Shown in pieces: positions 17,887 to 33,152 of a stretch of DNA of 64,000 nucleotides. The DNA is taken from NCBI RefSeq assembly GCF_900113905.1, contig NZ_FORC01000001.1, positions 310,001-374,000 on the forward strand, read 5' to 3'. Every line of letters begins with the position of its first letter. The stretch's first letter is position 1. A program made the translations under genes and the position numbers. This DNA is from Phytopseudomonas argentinensis. Lineage in GTDB: Bacteria > Pseudomonadota > Gammaproteobacteria > Pseudomonadales > Pseudomonadaceae. Under the pieces are notes generated by a model, which saw nothing but the letters and a program-made list of their open reading frames with translations, was not told the DNA's origin and did not search any database.

Positions 17887-18570
17887 ATGACCAAGAACAG
17901 TCTGCTCGACTGGAAGCCCGTCTCGCCACCGCCCCGCGCGCTACTGGACGGGTGCTACGTGCGCCTGGAACCGCTCGACGCACAGCACCACGGCGAGGAT
18001 TTATGGCATGCCCTGCAAGGCCCGGAAAGCGATCCGGCCCTCTGGGATTATCTGCCCTACGGCCCGTTCGCCGACCGCGACGCCTTCGAGACCTGGCTCG
18101 CGGGCAAGCAGGCGACCGATGACCCGCTGTTCTTCACGGTGATCGACAAGGCCACGGCGCGGGCCGTGGGGCTGCTCAGCTTTCTGCGCATCGCCCCGGC
18201 CGATGGCTGCATCGAGATCGGCCATATCGCCTTTGGCCGCGCCATGCAGCGCTCACCCGCCTCCACCGAGGCGATCTGGCTGCTGATGCGTCTCGCCATG
18301 GACGGCCTCGGCAACCGGCGCCTGGAATGGAAGTGCAATGCGCGTAACGCCCGGTCGAGGCGCGCGGCCGAACGGCTGGGTTTCACCCAGGAGGGTCTGT
18401 TCCGCCAGCACGCGGTGATCAAGGGCCAGAACCGCGACACCGCCTGGTTCTCGATCATCGACAGCGAATGGCCGCAGCGCCGCGAGGCCTTTGTGCGCTG
18501 GTTGTCACCCGATAATTTCGATAAGCAAGGGAAGCAGCGTCAGCGCCTGGAAGAATTGCGCAGCCGGTAA
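17887..18570 (+). CDS. RimJ/RimL-type GNAT acetyltransferase
   Basis: 227 residues with the RimJ/RimL pattern: LLDGCYVRLEPLDAQHH at the N-terminus, a substrate region with EIGHIAFGRAMQRSP, and the acetyl-CoA segment CNARNARSRRAAERLGF followed by EGLFRQHAVIKGQNRD. The ATG at 17887 with AGGAG at about 17874 is preferred over an in-frame GTG at 17869 that overlaps the previous stop. Such enzymes acetylate protein N-termini or small amines. It is the last gene of the paiB unit, followed by a repeat-rich gap. Confidence 0.87.
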   Translation: MTKNSLLDWKPVSPPPRALLDGCYVRLEPLDAQHHGEDLWHALQGPESDPALWDYLPYGPFADRDAFETWLAGKQATDDPLFFTVIDKATARAVGLLSFLRIAPADGCIEIGHIAFGRAMQRSPASTEAIWLLMRLAMDGLGNRRLEWKCNARNARSRRAAERLGFTQEGLFRQHAVIKGQNRDTAWFSIIDSEWPQRREAFVRWLSPDNFDKQGKQRQRLEELRSR

Positions 18571-18961
18571 TTGAAGGTTCCTGCTGGGGTAAGGCCCGTA
18601 CGATGGGTGAAACCCATCAACGCTAGCTGGGTTTCAACTACGCCCCGCCCCATGGAGCTGATGCAGCCGCGTGCACCATACCTGTGGGAGCGGGCGATGC
18701 CCGCGATCTTTTCGCGCGCACGGCTCGCTCCCACATGGGTATGCCGTTGCCACAGCAGTAGTGGTCATGGCCCTTAAAGCGGTGTACCAAGCTCGTAGGA
18801 TGGGTGAAACCCATCTCGCGTTCATGGGCTTCACCTACGCGGCACGAGCCTTCTTATGAACTGGCGCGCCGCGTCCGCTATTTCGCGCGCATGGACTCGC
18901 CCTAGGACCTCGCGACTAAAGCCGCTCCCACAGGGACTCACCTTCGCTCCAGCCCTGGCGG
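18571..18961. repeat. Repeat-rich intergenic region (REP-like elements)
   Basis: This gap of about 390 bases contains no convincing gene. It holds two near-identical palindromic units, GATGGGTGAAACCCATC, at 18602-18618 and 18799-18815, each preceded by GTA(C/G). There is also an inverted pair TGTGGGAGCG (18683-18692) and CGCTCCCACA (18726-18735), and a half element GCCGCTCCCACAGG near 18920. These resemble the extragenic palindromic repeats of Pseudomonas. Short open frames across it are artefacts of the repeats. Confidence 0.75.
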
Positions 18962-19576
18962 TCATGCACCTTGAAGCGGTGCGCCGAGCCAGGCCGACGC
19001 CAGCAGCAGCACTGCCATGGTCTGGTTGAAACGGGTCATCGCCCGTGCAGAGGTGAACAGGCGTGCCGCGCCGCGCCCCAGCAGCGCCCAGCAGCCCAGG
19101 CACGGCAGCGAGATGGCCAGGAAGATCGCCGCCAGCAACGCCACCCGCAGCCCCTGCCCAGGCCCCGGCGTGGCGAATACGCTGACCACCGCCAGGGCCA
19201 TCATCCAGGTCTTGGGGTTGACCAGCTGCAGCGCCGCACCGGCGAACAGGCCGAGGCGCTTCTCGTCCGCCGCCACCGCCGAGCCATCCAGCGCCGCCGC
19301 CGGGCTGCTGAAGATCCGCCAGGCCAGATAGCTCAGCCACAACACGCCGAACCAGGCCATCGCCCATTGCAGGCGTGGGTGCTGTTGCAGCAACTCGCCC
19401 AGGCCAAGGCCGACCGCCACCACGATGGCCGCCGCGCCTACACAGGCGCCGATCACCAGCGGCAAGGTCGCCGCCACGCCATGACGGGCACTGCTGCCCA
19501 GCACCAGCACATTGGTAGGCCCCGGGGTGATGGAGGCGACGAAAGCGAACAGCATAAAGGGCAACAACTGAGTCAT
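18962..19576 (-). CDS. LysE/RhtB-family amino acid exporter
   Basis: 204 residues, about six hydrophobic segments, and the N-terminal motif SITPGPTNVLVLGSS typical of LysE/RhtB exporters, which pump amino acids or related metabolites out of the cytoplasm. An open frame runs further upstream, but the ATG at 19576 gives the standard N-terminus MTQLLPFMLFAF and has GGAG in front. The AraC-type gene lies 46 bases upstream on the same strand and is the likely controller or co-transcribed partner. The substrate is not predictable. Confidence 0.9.
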   Translation of the reverse strand: MTQLLPFMLFAFVASITPGPTNVLVLGSSARHGVAATLPLVIGACVGAAAIVVAVGLGLGELLQQHPRLQWAMAWFGVLWLSYLAWRIFSSPAAALDGSAVAADEKRLGLFAGAALQLVNPKTWMMALAVVSVFATPGPGQGLRVALLAAIFLAISLPCLGCWALLGRGAARLFTSARAMTRFNQTMAVLLLASAWLGAPLQGA

Positions 19577-19622
19577 GACGGGCTCCTGAACAAACCGAGC
19601 CCTGATCATCGGTGCCGGCGCC

Positions 19623-20462
19623 TCAGCAGTCTGGAAGCTTTGAGCAGCGGCGCTGGTAGTTCGCCGGGGTGATGCCGTAGGCACGGCGGAACCAGCGCCC
19701 CAGGTGACTCTGGTCGGCGAAGCCGAGAATCGCCGCCACCTGCACCGGCGGCTCGCCGCGGGCCAGCAGGTGCCGAGCCCGGGCCAGGCGCAGCTGCACC
19801 AGGTAGGCGTGGGGCGCCAGGCCGAAGGCGGCCTTGAAGGCGCGACTGAGGCGAAAGCGATCGACCCCGCAGGCGGCGGCCAGGTCGTCCAGGCCGATAT
19901 CGCGGGTGTGCTGATCGTGCAGGAAATCTCGCGCCCGCTGCGCTACCAGCGGCAGCCGCGGGTCGACAGCGAGGCGGCGACGCCAGTGCAGGCGCTCGGT
20001 GAGCCGCGCCAGCAGCCCGTCCAGGGCCGACTGCCTGACCATGCGCAGCTCCTGGCGATGCAGGGCGGCAAACGCCTCGACCACCGAGGCCAGCAGCCGC
20101 GGGTCATTGGCCAGGGTGGCGCCAAAGCCCGGCAGGCAGTCGGCCGGCGCCTGCTCGAACAGGCTGCGCAGCTCGCGTTCCAACCACTGGCAATCCAGGT
20201 ACAGCATCGAATAGGTGAAGCCTTCCGGCTCCGGCGCATGGCCGTCGTGCAGCTCGCCAGGTTCGAGCAGAAACACCTGGCCCGCCAGGCTGCTGTTCAA
20301 CTGCTTGCGGCAATTGAACTGCTGCACGCCCTGCTCGGTGAAGCCGACCAGATAGGCGTCGTGCCAGTGCGGATCGTAGGCGTGGCCGCGAAAATGCGCG
20401 CGGATGGTCTCGATACCGGTGTCTGCATCATGGGCCAGGTCGACCCAACTCTGCGCGCTCAT
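19623..20462 (-). CDS. AraC-family transcriptional regulator
   Basis: 279 residues. The N-terminal cupin-like sensing domain (about 15-160) contains HAYDPHWHDAYLVGF and LLEPGELHDGH. The C-terminal double helix-turn-helix (about 180-275) contains GLDDLAAACGVDRFRLSRAF and GFADQSHLGRWFRRAYG. Regulators of this type often sit beside LysE exporters and induce them in response to the exported metabolite. The ATG at 20462 is the natural start. The upstream 80 bases to the DUF1615 stop would carry the promoter. Confidence 0.92.
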   Translation of the reverse strand: MSAQSWVDLAHDADTGIETIRAHFRGHAYDPHWHDAYLVGFTEQGVQQFNCRKQLNSSLAGQVFLLEPGELHDGHAPEPEGFTYSMLYLDCQWLERELRSLFEQAPADCLPGFGATLANDPRLLASVVEAFAALHRQELRMVRQSALDGLLARLTERLHWRRRLAVDPRLPLVAQRARDFLHDQHTRDIGLDDLAAACGVDRFRLSRAFKAAFGLAPHAYLVQLRLARARHLLARGEPPVQVAAILGFADQSHLGRWFRRAYGITPANYQRRCSKLPDC

Positions 20463-20542
20463 GCCTGCTCCAGCGCCGCGGTGTGTGGACGGGTCATGCT
20501 AACCGACCTGCGGCGCCTATTCTGGAAGTTTTGAGCAACCGT

Positions 20543-21631
20543 TCATCTGGCCCGCGCCATGCAGCGCTGGTGACGCGTATCCACGCGCTCGGCGAACCAG
20601 GCGGTGGTCAGGCGGCGGGTGATCTTCGGGCTTTTCAGCACGATGCCCGGCAGCAGCTCGCGCGGCGCCGCCCTGCCCTCGGCCTCATCGGCCAGGGCGA
20701 ACACCCGTTCATAGAGGCGGCTGTTCTCGAAGTCCAGGCTATCGCCCTGCTCCAGATCCCGGCGAATCGCCCGCTCGCTCATGTCCAGGCGCTTGCCCAG
20801 CGAGCGCACGGCAAGCTCCGTGGCGCCCGCCTTGCTGCTGCCGTGAATGATCAGGTCGCCATCGAGGGCCAGGGGAATGCCCGAGGCGCTGGTGACGGCG
20901 TTCTGGAAAGCGGCGTTGCGGCTAGCGTACCAGCCGGCATTGAAATCGGCGAAGCGGTACAGTGGTTTCGGGTAATTGGCCGGGTAGCCCAGCAGGTGGG
21001 CGATGCCGAAATACATGCCGCCACGGCGGCTGAACACTTCGCGGCGAATCGAGCCATCCGGCGGATAGGGATAGCCCTCGGCATTGGCCTGGGCGAAGGC
21101 GATGCTGACCTGCATCGGCCCGCCGGTACGCACCGGGTTGAGGGTGCCGAACAGCTGACGGCCGAGGGGCACCATGCCGGTGAAGTCATCGAAGATGGCA
21201 CTCAGCTGCTTTTCCGTGCGCACGCTGTCCAGGCGTTGCTGGTAGCTCTTGCCGGTCGGTGACTCGATGCGCAACGCGGCATTCACCAGCAGCCGCGGAA
21301 TGTGCAGGCTGGCGGCGCGCCTATCGATTTCCGCCCGGGCGATCTTGGCCAGTCCCGGAACTGGCGGGTCGGCGTTGAAGGTCGACTCCTGTTCGGTCAC
21401 CGCCAGTACCGCGCAGAGGTTCTCGGTGGTCGGCGGGATTTGCTGGGCAGCGAACGCCGCGTAGATATCGGCGGCCCAGCCTTCGCGGTCGGGCGTGTTG
21501 ATCGGCATCAGGCGCACTATCTGGGCGCGCACCTCGGCCGGCTTCGGCGCTGGCTCCTGTGGCTGGCTGGCGCAGCCGACCAGCAGCAGAACCAGCAGCG
21601 CAGCGGATGAATGCGGGAAGAAAGACCTCAC
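20543..21631 (-). CDS. DUF1615 lipoprotein
   Basis: 362 residues. The signal peptide ends in a lipobox LVGC with the lipidated cysteine at position 20. After a proline-rich linker comes the DUF1615 domain, with NLCAVLAVTEQESTF (a lysozyme-like EQES motif) and GGPMQVSIAFAQ. Conserved repeated regions suggest a lytic transglycosylase-like fold, but catalysis is not demonstrated. It should be anchored in the outer or inner membrane. The start has GGAG upstream and no close operon partner: glgB ends 300 bases away and the AraC gene starts 80 bases downstream. Confidence 0.88.
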   Translation of the reverse strand: MRSFFPHSSAALLVLLLVGCASQPQEPAPKPAEVRAQIVRLMPINTPDREGWAADIYAAFAAQQIPPTTENLCAVLAVTEQESTFNADPPVPGLAKIARAEIDRRAASLHIPRLLVNAALRIESPTGKSYQQRLDSVRTEKQLSAIFDDFTGMVPLGRQLFGTLNPVRTGGPMQVSIAFAQANAEGYPYPPDGSIRREVFSRRGGMYFGIAHLLGYPANYPKPLYRFADFNAGWYASRNAAFQNAVTSASGIPLALDGDLIIHGSSKAGATELAVRSLGKRLDMSERAIRRDLEQGDSLDFENSRLYERVFALADEAEGRAAPRELLPGIVLKSPKITRRLTTAWFAERVDTRHQRCMARAR

Positions 21632-21931
21632 CAGGGGCTCCTCGGGTTGGACGGGCTCGAGCCTCTGACAACAGGGGCGCGGAGCCGTCCGCGATTATTT
21701 CCACCACCCGGCCGCTTGGCTGCGCCACCAATGGCAGGCAACGCTCGGATTCAGGGTCGCGCAGTAACTGGCAATGGGGCCTGCCAGGCGGCAGCCGCCT
21801 GACATGGGGCCCGCACGCCGCGGCGTAGATGACGCACAGGGAGGTGGGTGAAAGTGCCCGATGGGCGAGATCAACAGGGACGTTGCAATGCTGAAGGGGC
21901 GCGCCGACGGTATCGGCGCCCCCTTCTCGCC
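21632..21931. other. Intergenic region between glgB and the DUF1615 gene
   Basis: 300 bases without a supportable gene. It should hold the DUF1615 promoter (not clearly recognisable). At 21893-21926 there is a GC-rich hairpin (GAAGGGGCGC paired with GCGCCCCCTTC) immediately after the glgB stop, which may terminate the glgE-treS-glgB transcript although no T-tract follows. Confidence 0.5.
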
Positions 21932-24132
21932 TCACTGCGGCTTGATCACCAGGGTGCCGAGGGGCGGCAGATCCAGGCTGAGTGACTGTGGCTGACCGTG
22001 GCTGGCCACCGCCTCGCTGACCAGACCGCCCTGGCTGCCGGCATTGGAGCCGGCGTAGCGCTCCGCGTCGCTGTTGAGCAGCACGTGCCAGGCGCCCTCT
22101 CTCGGCACGCCGATGCGATAGCCGTTGCGCGGCTCCGGGGTGAAGTTGTGCACCACCAGCACGGGCGCGCCACTCTGGTCATGGCGCAGCCAAGCGAACA
22201 CGCTGTTGGCGGCATCGTCACCGATCAGCCAGGCGAAGCCCTCAGCGCTGCCGTCGAGCTGGTACAAGGCCGGCTCGTGGCGGTACAGGCCATTGAGGTC
22301 GCTGACCAGCTGCTGCACGCCCTTGTGCTCGCCGTAGCGCAGCAGGTACCAGTCCAGTTCGTGGTCGTGGTTCCACTCGCGCCACTGGCCGAATTCGCAG
22401 CCCATGAACAGCAGCTTCTTGCCCGGATGACTCCACATGAAGCTCAGGTACAGGCGCAGGTTGGCAAACTTCTGCCAGCGATCACCGGGCATCTTGTCGA
22501 GCAGCGAGCGCTTGCCGTGCACCACCTCGTCATGGGAGATCGGCAACACGAAATGCTCGGAGAAGGCGTACAGCAGGCCAAAGGTCAGCTGGTGGTGATG
22601 ATGCCGGCGGTGCAGCGGGTCTTCGGCCACGTACTTGAGGCTGTCGTGCATCCAGCCCATGTTCCACTTGTAGGCGAACCCCAGACCGCCTTCCTGGGTG
22701 GGTCGGCTGACGCCAGGCCAGGCGGTCGATTCCTCGGCGATCACCAGGGCGCCAGGTACTTCCTGAGCGACTACATCGTTGAGGTGGCGCAGGAAGTCGA
22801 TGCTTTCCAGGTTCTCGCGGCCGCCGAAACGGTTGGGAATCCACTCGCCGTCCTTGCGCGAATAGTCCCGGTAGAGCATCGACGCCACCGCATCCACGCG
22901 CAGGCCGTCGATATGGTACGCGCGCAGCCAGTGCAGCGCCGAAGCCAGCATGAAGCCGTGTACCTCGGTGCGCCCCAGGTTGTAGATGTAGGTGTCCCAA
23001 TCCTGGTGGAAGCCTTCGAACGGGTGCGCGTACTCGTACAGGGCGGTGCCATCGAACTGACCAAGGCCGTGGGCGTCGGTAGGAAAATGCGCCGGCACCC
23101 AGTCGAGGATCACGCCGATACCGGCCTGGTGACAGGCGTCGACGAAGGCGGCGAAATCCGCCGGGCTGCCATGGCGCGCCGTGGGCGCGAACTGCGACAG
23201 CAGCTGGTAGCCCCAGGAGCCGCCGAACGGATGCTCCATAATCGGCATCAGCTCGATATGGGTGAAACCCAGCTGCTGCACGTAGGGAATCAGCTGTTCA
23301 CTGAGTTCCTTCCAGCTCAGCAGACGCCCTTCTTCACCACCCTCGCGACGCCAGGAACCGGCGTGCAGCTCGTAGATCGACATCGGAGCCTGATAGCCCT
23401 GCTGCGCCTGGCGCTGCTCGAGCCACTGCTGGTCGTGCCACTCGAACTGCAGCGGCGCGGATACCACCGAGCCGGTGGCCGGCGGCAATTCGGTAGCCAG
23501 GGCCATGGGGTCGGCCTTGAGCGGCAGCAGGCCGTCACGGCCAAGAATTTCGTACTTGTAGACCTCACCCGGGGTCAGGCGCGGAATGAACAGCTCCCAC
23601 ACGCCGCTGGGCTGGCGCAGGCGCATCGGGTGGCGACGGCCGTCCCAGCCATTGAAGTTGCCGACCACCGACACCCGCCGGGCGTTGGGTGCCCATACCG
23701 AGAAACGTACGCCCTGTACGCCTTCGTGAGTGGTGAACTGGGCCCCCAGGCTCTTGCCCAATTCGCGATGGTTGCCCTCGGCGAACAGGTACAGATCCAT
23801 CTCGCCGAGCAGCTGGCCGAAGGCATAGGGGTCCTCGGTTTCCTGTACGCCCGTTCCCCACTGGATGCGATACCGATACGGCACCTGCTGCTCGATGCGG
23901 ATACTGAACAGCCCAGGCACGCTGGACTGCTCCAGGGTGCCGAGCACCTCGCCGCTCACCGCGTGAATCAGCTCGACACTCAGTGCCCCTGGCAGATAGG
24001 CGCGAATGGTAAGCCCGTGGGCGAATGCATGGGGGCCCAGAATCGAGAACGGGTCGCCATGCTCGCCTCTGATCAAGGCCTCGACGGCGGCGCGTTCCAG
24101 TCCCGCCACCTGGCGCTCGGTTTCTGCAGTGC

Positions 24133-24136
<4 letters not shown>
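21932..24136 (-). CDS. glgB: 1,4-alpha-glucan branching enzyme GlgB
   Basis: 734 residues, the usual length of two-CBM48 GlgB proteins. It has an N-terminal carbohydrate-binding module (about 25-110, [13 protein letters not shown]), a second CBM48 (about 125-215, [20 protein letters not shown]) and a GH13_9 barrel with the nucleophile segment [18 protein letters not shown] and the acid segment [13 protein letters not shown]. It introduces alpha-1,6 branches into glucan made by GlgE. It starts 4 bases before the treS stop (ATGA overlap), so glgE-treS-glgB is one coupled operon. Confidence 0.97.
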
Positions 24137-27462
<3,326 letters not shown>

Positions 27463-27473
27463 CGACCGGTTCC

Positions 27474-29483
<2,010 letters not shown>

Positions 29484-29736
29484 CGAAACGGGCTCCTCAC
29501 GCCTGACAGGCGTATAAGCTGTTCGCCCCAAGGCAGATGCCCTGGGACCGTACGCGACAGGCGTACCTGAATGCGGATTCGCCGCGACACCCATGCCCTA
29601 CGCCACCGCACCGACCGGCTTCGGAGTGCGGTGTGACAGGGGCTGCGGGCGCCGCGACCTGTCTATCTCCGAACCTGGCGCGTTCGGCAAAGTTCAGAGT
29701 TTCCGAGCGCAGGCATGCCTGCCCCGGCGCGCCTGC
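29484..29736. promoter_or_regulatory. Promoter region of the glgE operon / ligD 3' region
   Basis: About 250 bases between two same-strand operons. On the - strand a TTATAC hexamer (complement of 29512-29517) lies about 30 bases before the glgE ATG and could be a -10 box of a sigma-70 or RpoS promoter. No good -35 is visible, which would be tolerable for RpoS. A perfect 14-base palindrome GCAGGCATGCCTGC at 29709-29722 lies just past the ligD stop. Confidence 0.35.
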
Positions 29737-32316
29737 TCATGGCGCCTCGGCGCCGAGCTTTTTCCACATCGCCTGGCTGATGCGTTGACGGTTGGCATAG
29801 CCGGCCCAGGGATCGTCCGACAGTGCAGCCAGGCGTTGCTGCAGGTTGCCGATATGCCACTGCTTGGAGTCGCGCAACTGCGCCAGCTCCTCGCGCCCGA
29901 TCGGTACCGACACCGGCAAACCAGGCCGCGCACGCACCGAATAGGCGGCGACGGTACTGGCGCCGCGCCCGTTGCGCAGGTAATCCACATAGACCTTGCC
30001 GATGCGGTTCTTCGGCCCCATGCGGGCACTGAAGCGATCCGGCAGCTCGCTGGCCATGAATTGCGAGAATGCCTTGCCAAAGGCTTTCAGAGTGTCCCAG
30101 TCGATGTGCCGGGCCAGCGGCACCACCAGGTGCATGCCACTGCCACCGCTGGTTTTCAGAAAAGCCTCCAGGCCCAGTTCATCGAGCACCGCCAGGCTCA
30201 GGCGCGTGGCTTCGAGCACCGCACGCCAGGGCAATGCCGGATCCGGGTCGAGATCGAGGATCAGCCGATCAGGCTTTTCGATGCTGGCGTAGGCGGCGTT
30301 CCAGGTGTGCAATTCGAGGGTGCCCATCTGCACGGCGCCGACCAGGGCCGGCACGCTGTCGATGGTCATCAGCCGATCGTGGCCGGGATCCAGGGCGGCA
30401 TCCAGATGGCGGATGTTGGGAATGTCCAGGCGCTCGGCATGCTTCTGGAAGAATTGCTCGCCGCCGACGCCGCTTGGGGCCCGCAGCAGCGAAACCGGCC
30501 GATTGCGCACCTCGGGCAGCAACCACTCGGCGATCTCGGCATAGAAGCGCGCCAGCTGCGCCTTGGTCGTGCCGCTCTGCTCGTCGACGACCCGCTCGGG
30601 ATGGCTGACCGACACCTCGCCAATCTGCTCACGCCCCTTGCGGCCGGATGCCTTGGCGGAGGGCTTGTCGCGCGCGGCGTGTTCTTCCACGGCCTGCGCC
30701 GGCGCAGCCTGCTCCTCGACGATCTGCTCGGCCGGCTTGTCGCTGCGCTCGCCGACGAAAGCGCCCTGACGCACCAGACCTTCCCCGGTCCAGCCGGCGA
30801 ATGCCACTTCGACCACCAGCTGCGGCTCGATCCACTGCACGCCACGGCGCTGCGCCGCGCTGGGCTGCTTGTGCAGCGGCGAATCATCACGGGCCAGGGC
30901 CTTCATGCGCTTGTGCAGGCTGCCGAGCAGCGCCTCGTTGAAACCGGTGCCGACCCGCCCCGCATAGCGCAGGCCCTTGTCTTCGTTGACTGCCAGCAGC
31001 AGCGCGCCGAAACCCGAGCGGCTGCCCTGGGGCTTGGTAAAACCGACCACCACGAACTCCTGGCGTTGCCGGCACTTGAGCTTGATCCAGTCAGCGCTGC
31101 GCGAGGAGCGATAAGGGCTGCCGGCACGCTTGCCGATCACCCCTTCCAGGCCCAACGCGCAGGCACTGCCCAGCACGCTCTGATGATCGACCTCGAAGGC
31201 CTCGGAGAAACGCAGCGGCCCGCGCCGCTTGGGCAACCTATCGAGCAACGCGGCGCGGCGCTGCTCGACCGGCAATTCACGCTGGTCGACACCGTCGAGC
31301 CAGGGTGCGTCGAACAGGAAATACAGGATGTCGCCACTGCGCGCCTCGTCGAAGGCGTTCTGCAGGGCCTGGAAATCGGGCATGCCCTGCTCATCGAGCA
31401 CCACCGCCTCGCCATCCAGCCAGCTGTCGCCGAGCCCCAGCTTGGCCAGGGCCTTGGCCTGGGGCACCATGCGCGCCGTCCAGTCATGGCCGTTGCGGCT
31501 GAACAGCGTAACCTCGCGCGCTTCGATACGCGCCATGATGCGGTAGCCGTCGTACTTGATCTCGTAGATCCAGTCGCCGGCCGGCGGCGCCTCGACCAGG
31601 GTCGCCAGCTGCGGCGACAGGGTATCCGGCATGACCGATCGGGCGGTTTTGCCGGCCTTGGCCTTTGTCGCGGCCTTGGCCGCCTTGGCTGGCGTCTTGC
31701 CGCGCGGCTTGGCCTTGCTCGCCTGGTTGGCAGCCGGCTTTGCCATGCCGCCGACCAGTTCACCGCTGATCACGCTGGCTGGCAGTTCGCTGACGATGTC
31801 GTACTCGTCGGCCGGCCTGGCCACGTCGTCCTGCTCCTTGATCAGCAACCATTGCTGCTTGTCGCCACTGCCCTTCAGGCGCGTGCGCACCAGTGTCCAG
31901 GCGCCGCTGAGCTTTTCGCCGACCAGGCTGAACTTGAGCTTACCTGCCTCGTAGGCCGCCACAGGGTCACCCTCGGGCTGCCAGATGCCGTGGTCCCAGA
32001 CGATCACGTCGCCTGCACCGTAGTTGCCCTCGGCGATGCTGCCCTCGAAACTGGCATAGGCCAGCGGGTGGTCCTCGACGTGCACGGCGAGGCGTTTCTG
32101 GCTGGGATCCAGGCTCGGCCCCTTGGGCACTGCCCAGCTTTTCAGAGTACCCTCCAGCTCCAGGCGAAAATCGTAGTGCAGGTGCCGTGCATCGTGCTTC
32201 TGCACCACGAAACGCAGCGCCCCGGCCTTGGCGCGGCTGCGCCGGCCGGTCTCACGGGGCTCGCTGGTGGATTCGAAATTGCGCTTGCGGTTGTAATCGC
32301 TGGTTGCCTTGGCCAT
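29737..32316 (-). CDS. ligD: ATP-dependent DNA ligase D (three-domain LigD)
   Basis: 859 residues. Domain order is the Pseudomonas one: 3'-phosphoesterase (about 30-165, HDARHLHYD at 41-49 and EDHP at 81-84 supplying metal ligands), a Lys/Ala-rich linker (about 190-227), ATP-dependent ligase (about 230-540, KYDGYR at 254-259 with adenylated K254), and primase-polymerase (about 560-859, with RLILDLDPDPALPW and TSGGSGMHLVVPL). With Ku it repairs double-strand breaks by end joining. The Ku gene lies 11 bases upstream on the same strand. Confidence 0.96.
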   Translation of the reverse strand: MAKATSDYNRKRNFESTSEPRETGRRSRAKAGALRFVVQKHDARHLHYDFRLELEGTLKSWAVPKGPSLDPSQKRLAVHVEDHPLAYASFEGSIAEGNYGAGDVIVWDHGIWQPEGDPVAAYEAGKLKFSLVGEKLSGAWTLVRTRLKGSGDKQQWLLIKEQDDVARPADEYDIVSELPASVISGELVGGMAKPAANQASKAKPRGKTPAKAAKAATKAKAGKTARSVMPDTLSPQLATLVEAPPAGDWIYEIKYDGYRIMARIEAREVTLFSRNGHDWTARMVPQAKALAKLGLGDSWLDGEAVVLDEQGMPDFQALQNAFDEARSGDILYFLFDAPWLDGVDQRELPVEQRRAALLDRLPKRRGPLRFSEAFEVDHQSVLGSACALGLEGVIGKRAGSPYRSSRSADWIKLKCRQRQEFVVVGFTKPQGSRSGFGALLLAVNEDKGLRYAGRVGTGFNEALLGSLHKRMKALARDDSPLHKQPSAAQRRGVQWIEPQLVVEVAFAGWTGEGLVRQGAFVGERSDKPAEQIVEEQAAPAQAVEEHAARDKPSAKASGRKGREQIGEVSVSHPERVVDEQSGTTKAQLARFYAEIAEWLLPEVRNRPVSLLRAPSGVGGEQFFQKHAERLDIPNIRHLDAALDPGHDRLMTIDSVPALVGAVQMGTLELHTWNAAYASIEKPDRLILDLDPDPALPWRAVLEATRLSLAVLDELGLEAFLKTSGGSGMHLVVPLARHIDWDTLKAFGKAFSQFMASELPDRFSARMGPKNRIGKVYVDYLRNGRGASTVAAYSVRARPGLPVSVPIGREELAQLRDSKQWHIGNLQQRLAALSDDPWAGYANRQRISQAMWKKLGAEAP

Positions 32317-32327
32317 GGCCGCTCACC

Positions 32328-33152
32328 TCACTTGGACGAGCGTTTGCGCGCCGGCTTGCTGGAATTGCCTTCCAGGCTGCGCTTGAGCAGATCGGTAAGG
32401 TCGATGACGTCGGCGCTCTTGCTCGGCGGCTTGCGCTCGCCGCTTTCCACATCCTCGATCTTGCCGGCCTTGGCCTTTTTCTCGACCAGCTTCATGATCT
32501 TGTCGCGGAAGGTGTCCTGGTATTCGTCCGGTTCCCACTCGACGGCCATATCGCGCACCAGGCGCTTGGCCATGTCGCGCTCGCCCTTGCTGAGCTTGGC
32601 GCCGGTCACCGCGGTGCTCAGTTCCAGGGTATCGAGCCCGCGTACCTCATCGGGCCAGCGCAGCATCACCAGCAACAGCGCGTCGCCATCGACCATCACC
32701 GCCGCCAGGTGCTGCTTGACGTGCAGCACCACGTTGGCGAGCGCCACCTTGCCGGAGTCCTTGAGGGTCTGCTGCAGCAGCGCATAGACCTTCTCGCCGC
32801 GCTTGTCTGGGGCCAGGTAGTAAGGGCGCTCGATGTTCTGCAGGGGAATGGCCTTGGCGTCGATGAAGCCGAAGATGTCGATGGTCTGGGTAGATTCCGG
32901 GTGGGCGGCGCGGATTTCGTCCTCGCTGATGATCACGTAGCGGCCCTTCTCCACCTGCACGCCCTTGGCGATGTGTTCCTTGTCGACTTCCTTGCCGGTG
33001 GCCTTGTTGACGCGCTTGTAACCCACCGGTTCCATGCTGCGCGAGTCGAGCCAGTCGAAGTCGATGCCCTTGGACTCGGTCGCCGAGACCAGTGATACGG
33101 GAATATGAACCAGCCCGAAACTGATCGCCCCTTTCCAGATTGCACGCGCCAT
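32328..33152 (-). CDS. ku: Ku homodimer end-joining protein
   Basis: 274 residues of the bacterial Ku family. It begins MARAIWKGAISFGLVHIPVS and contains DIFGFIDAKAIPLQNIERPYYLAPD in the ring-forming core. The C-terminus from about 235 is lysine-rich (KKAKAGKIED, ARKRSSK), as in Ku proteins that tether DNA and recruit LigD. The ATG at 33152 gives the conserved N-terminus; an in-frame start 8 codons upstream is not supported. Ku binds DNA ends and recruits LigD, encoded 11 bases downstream in the same operon. Confidence 0.96.
   Translation of the reverse strand: MARAIWKGAISFGLVHIPVSLVSATESKGIDFDWLDSRSMEPVGYKRVNKATGKEVDKEHIAKGVQVEKGRYVIISEDEIRAAHPESTQTIDIFGFIDAKAIPLQNIERPYYLAPDKRGEKVYALLQQTLKDSGKVALANVVLHVKQHLAAVMVDGDALLLVMLRWPDEVRGLDTLELSTAVTGAKLSKGERDMAKRLVRDMAVEWEPDEYQDTFRDKIMKLVEKKAKAGKIEDVESGERKPPSKSADVIDLTDLLKRSLEGNSSKPARKRSSK

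Noticed and set aside
18571..18859. Short frames in the repeat gap after the GNAT genes
   Set aside because: They are translations of palindromic repeats and overlap on both strands, with no ribosome sites.
29593..32787. A + strand open frame of about 1060 codons opposite ligD and ku
   Set aside because: It lies antisense to two genes with clear domains, its translation is low complexity and matches no family. In GC-rich genomes such shadow frames are common. The same applies to the long antisense frames at 1810-4803, 5034-7619, 21998-24214, 27456-29411, 35815-37791 and 12669-13964.
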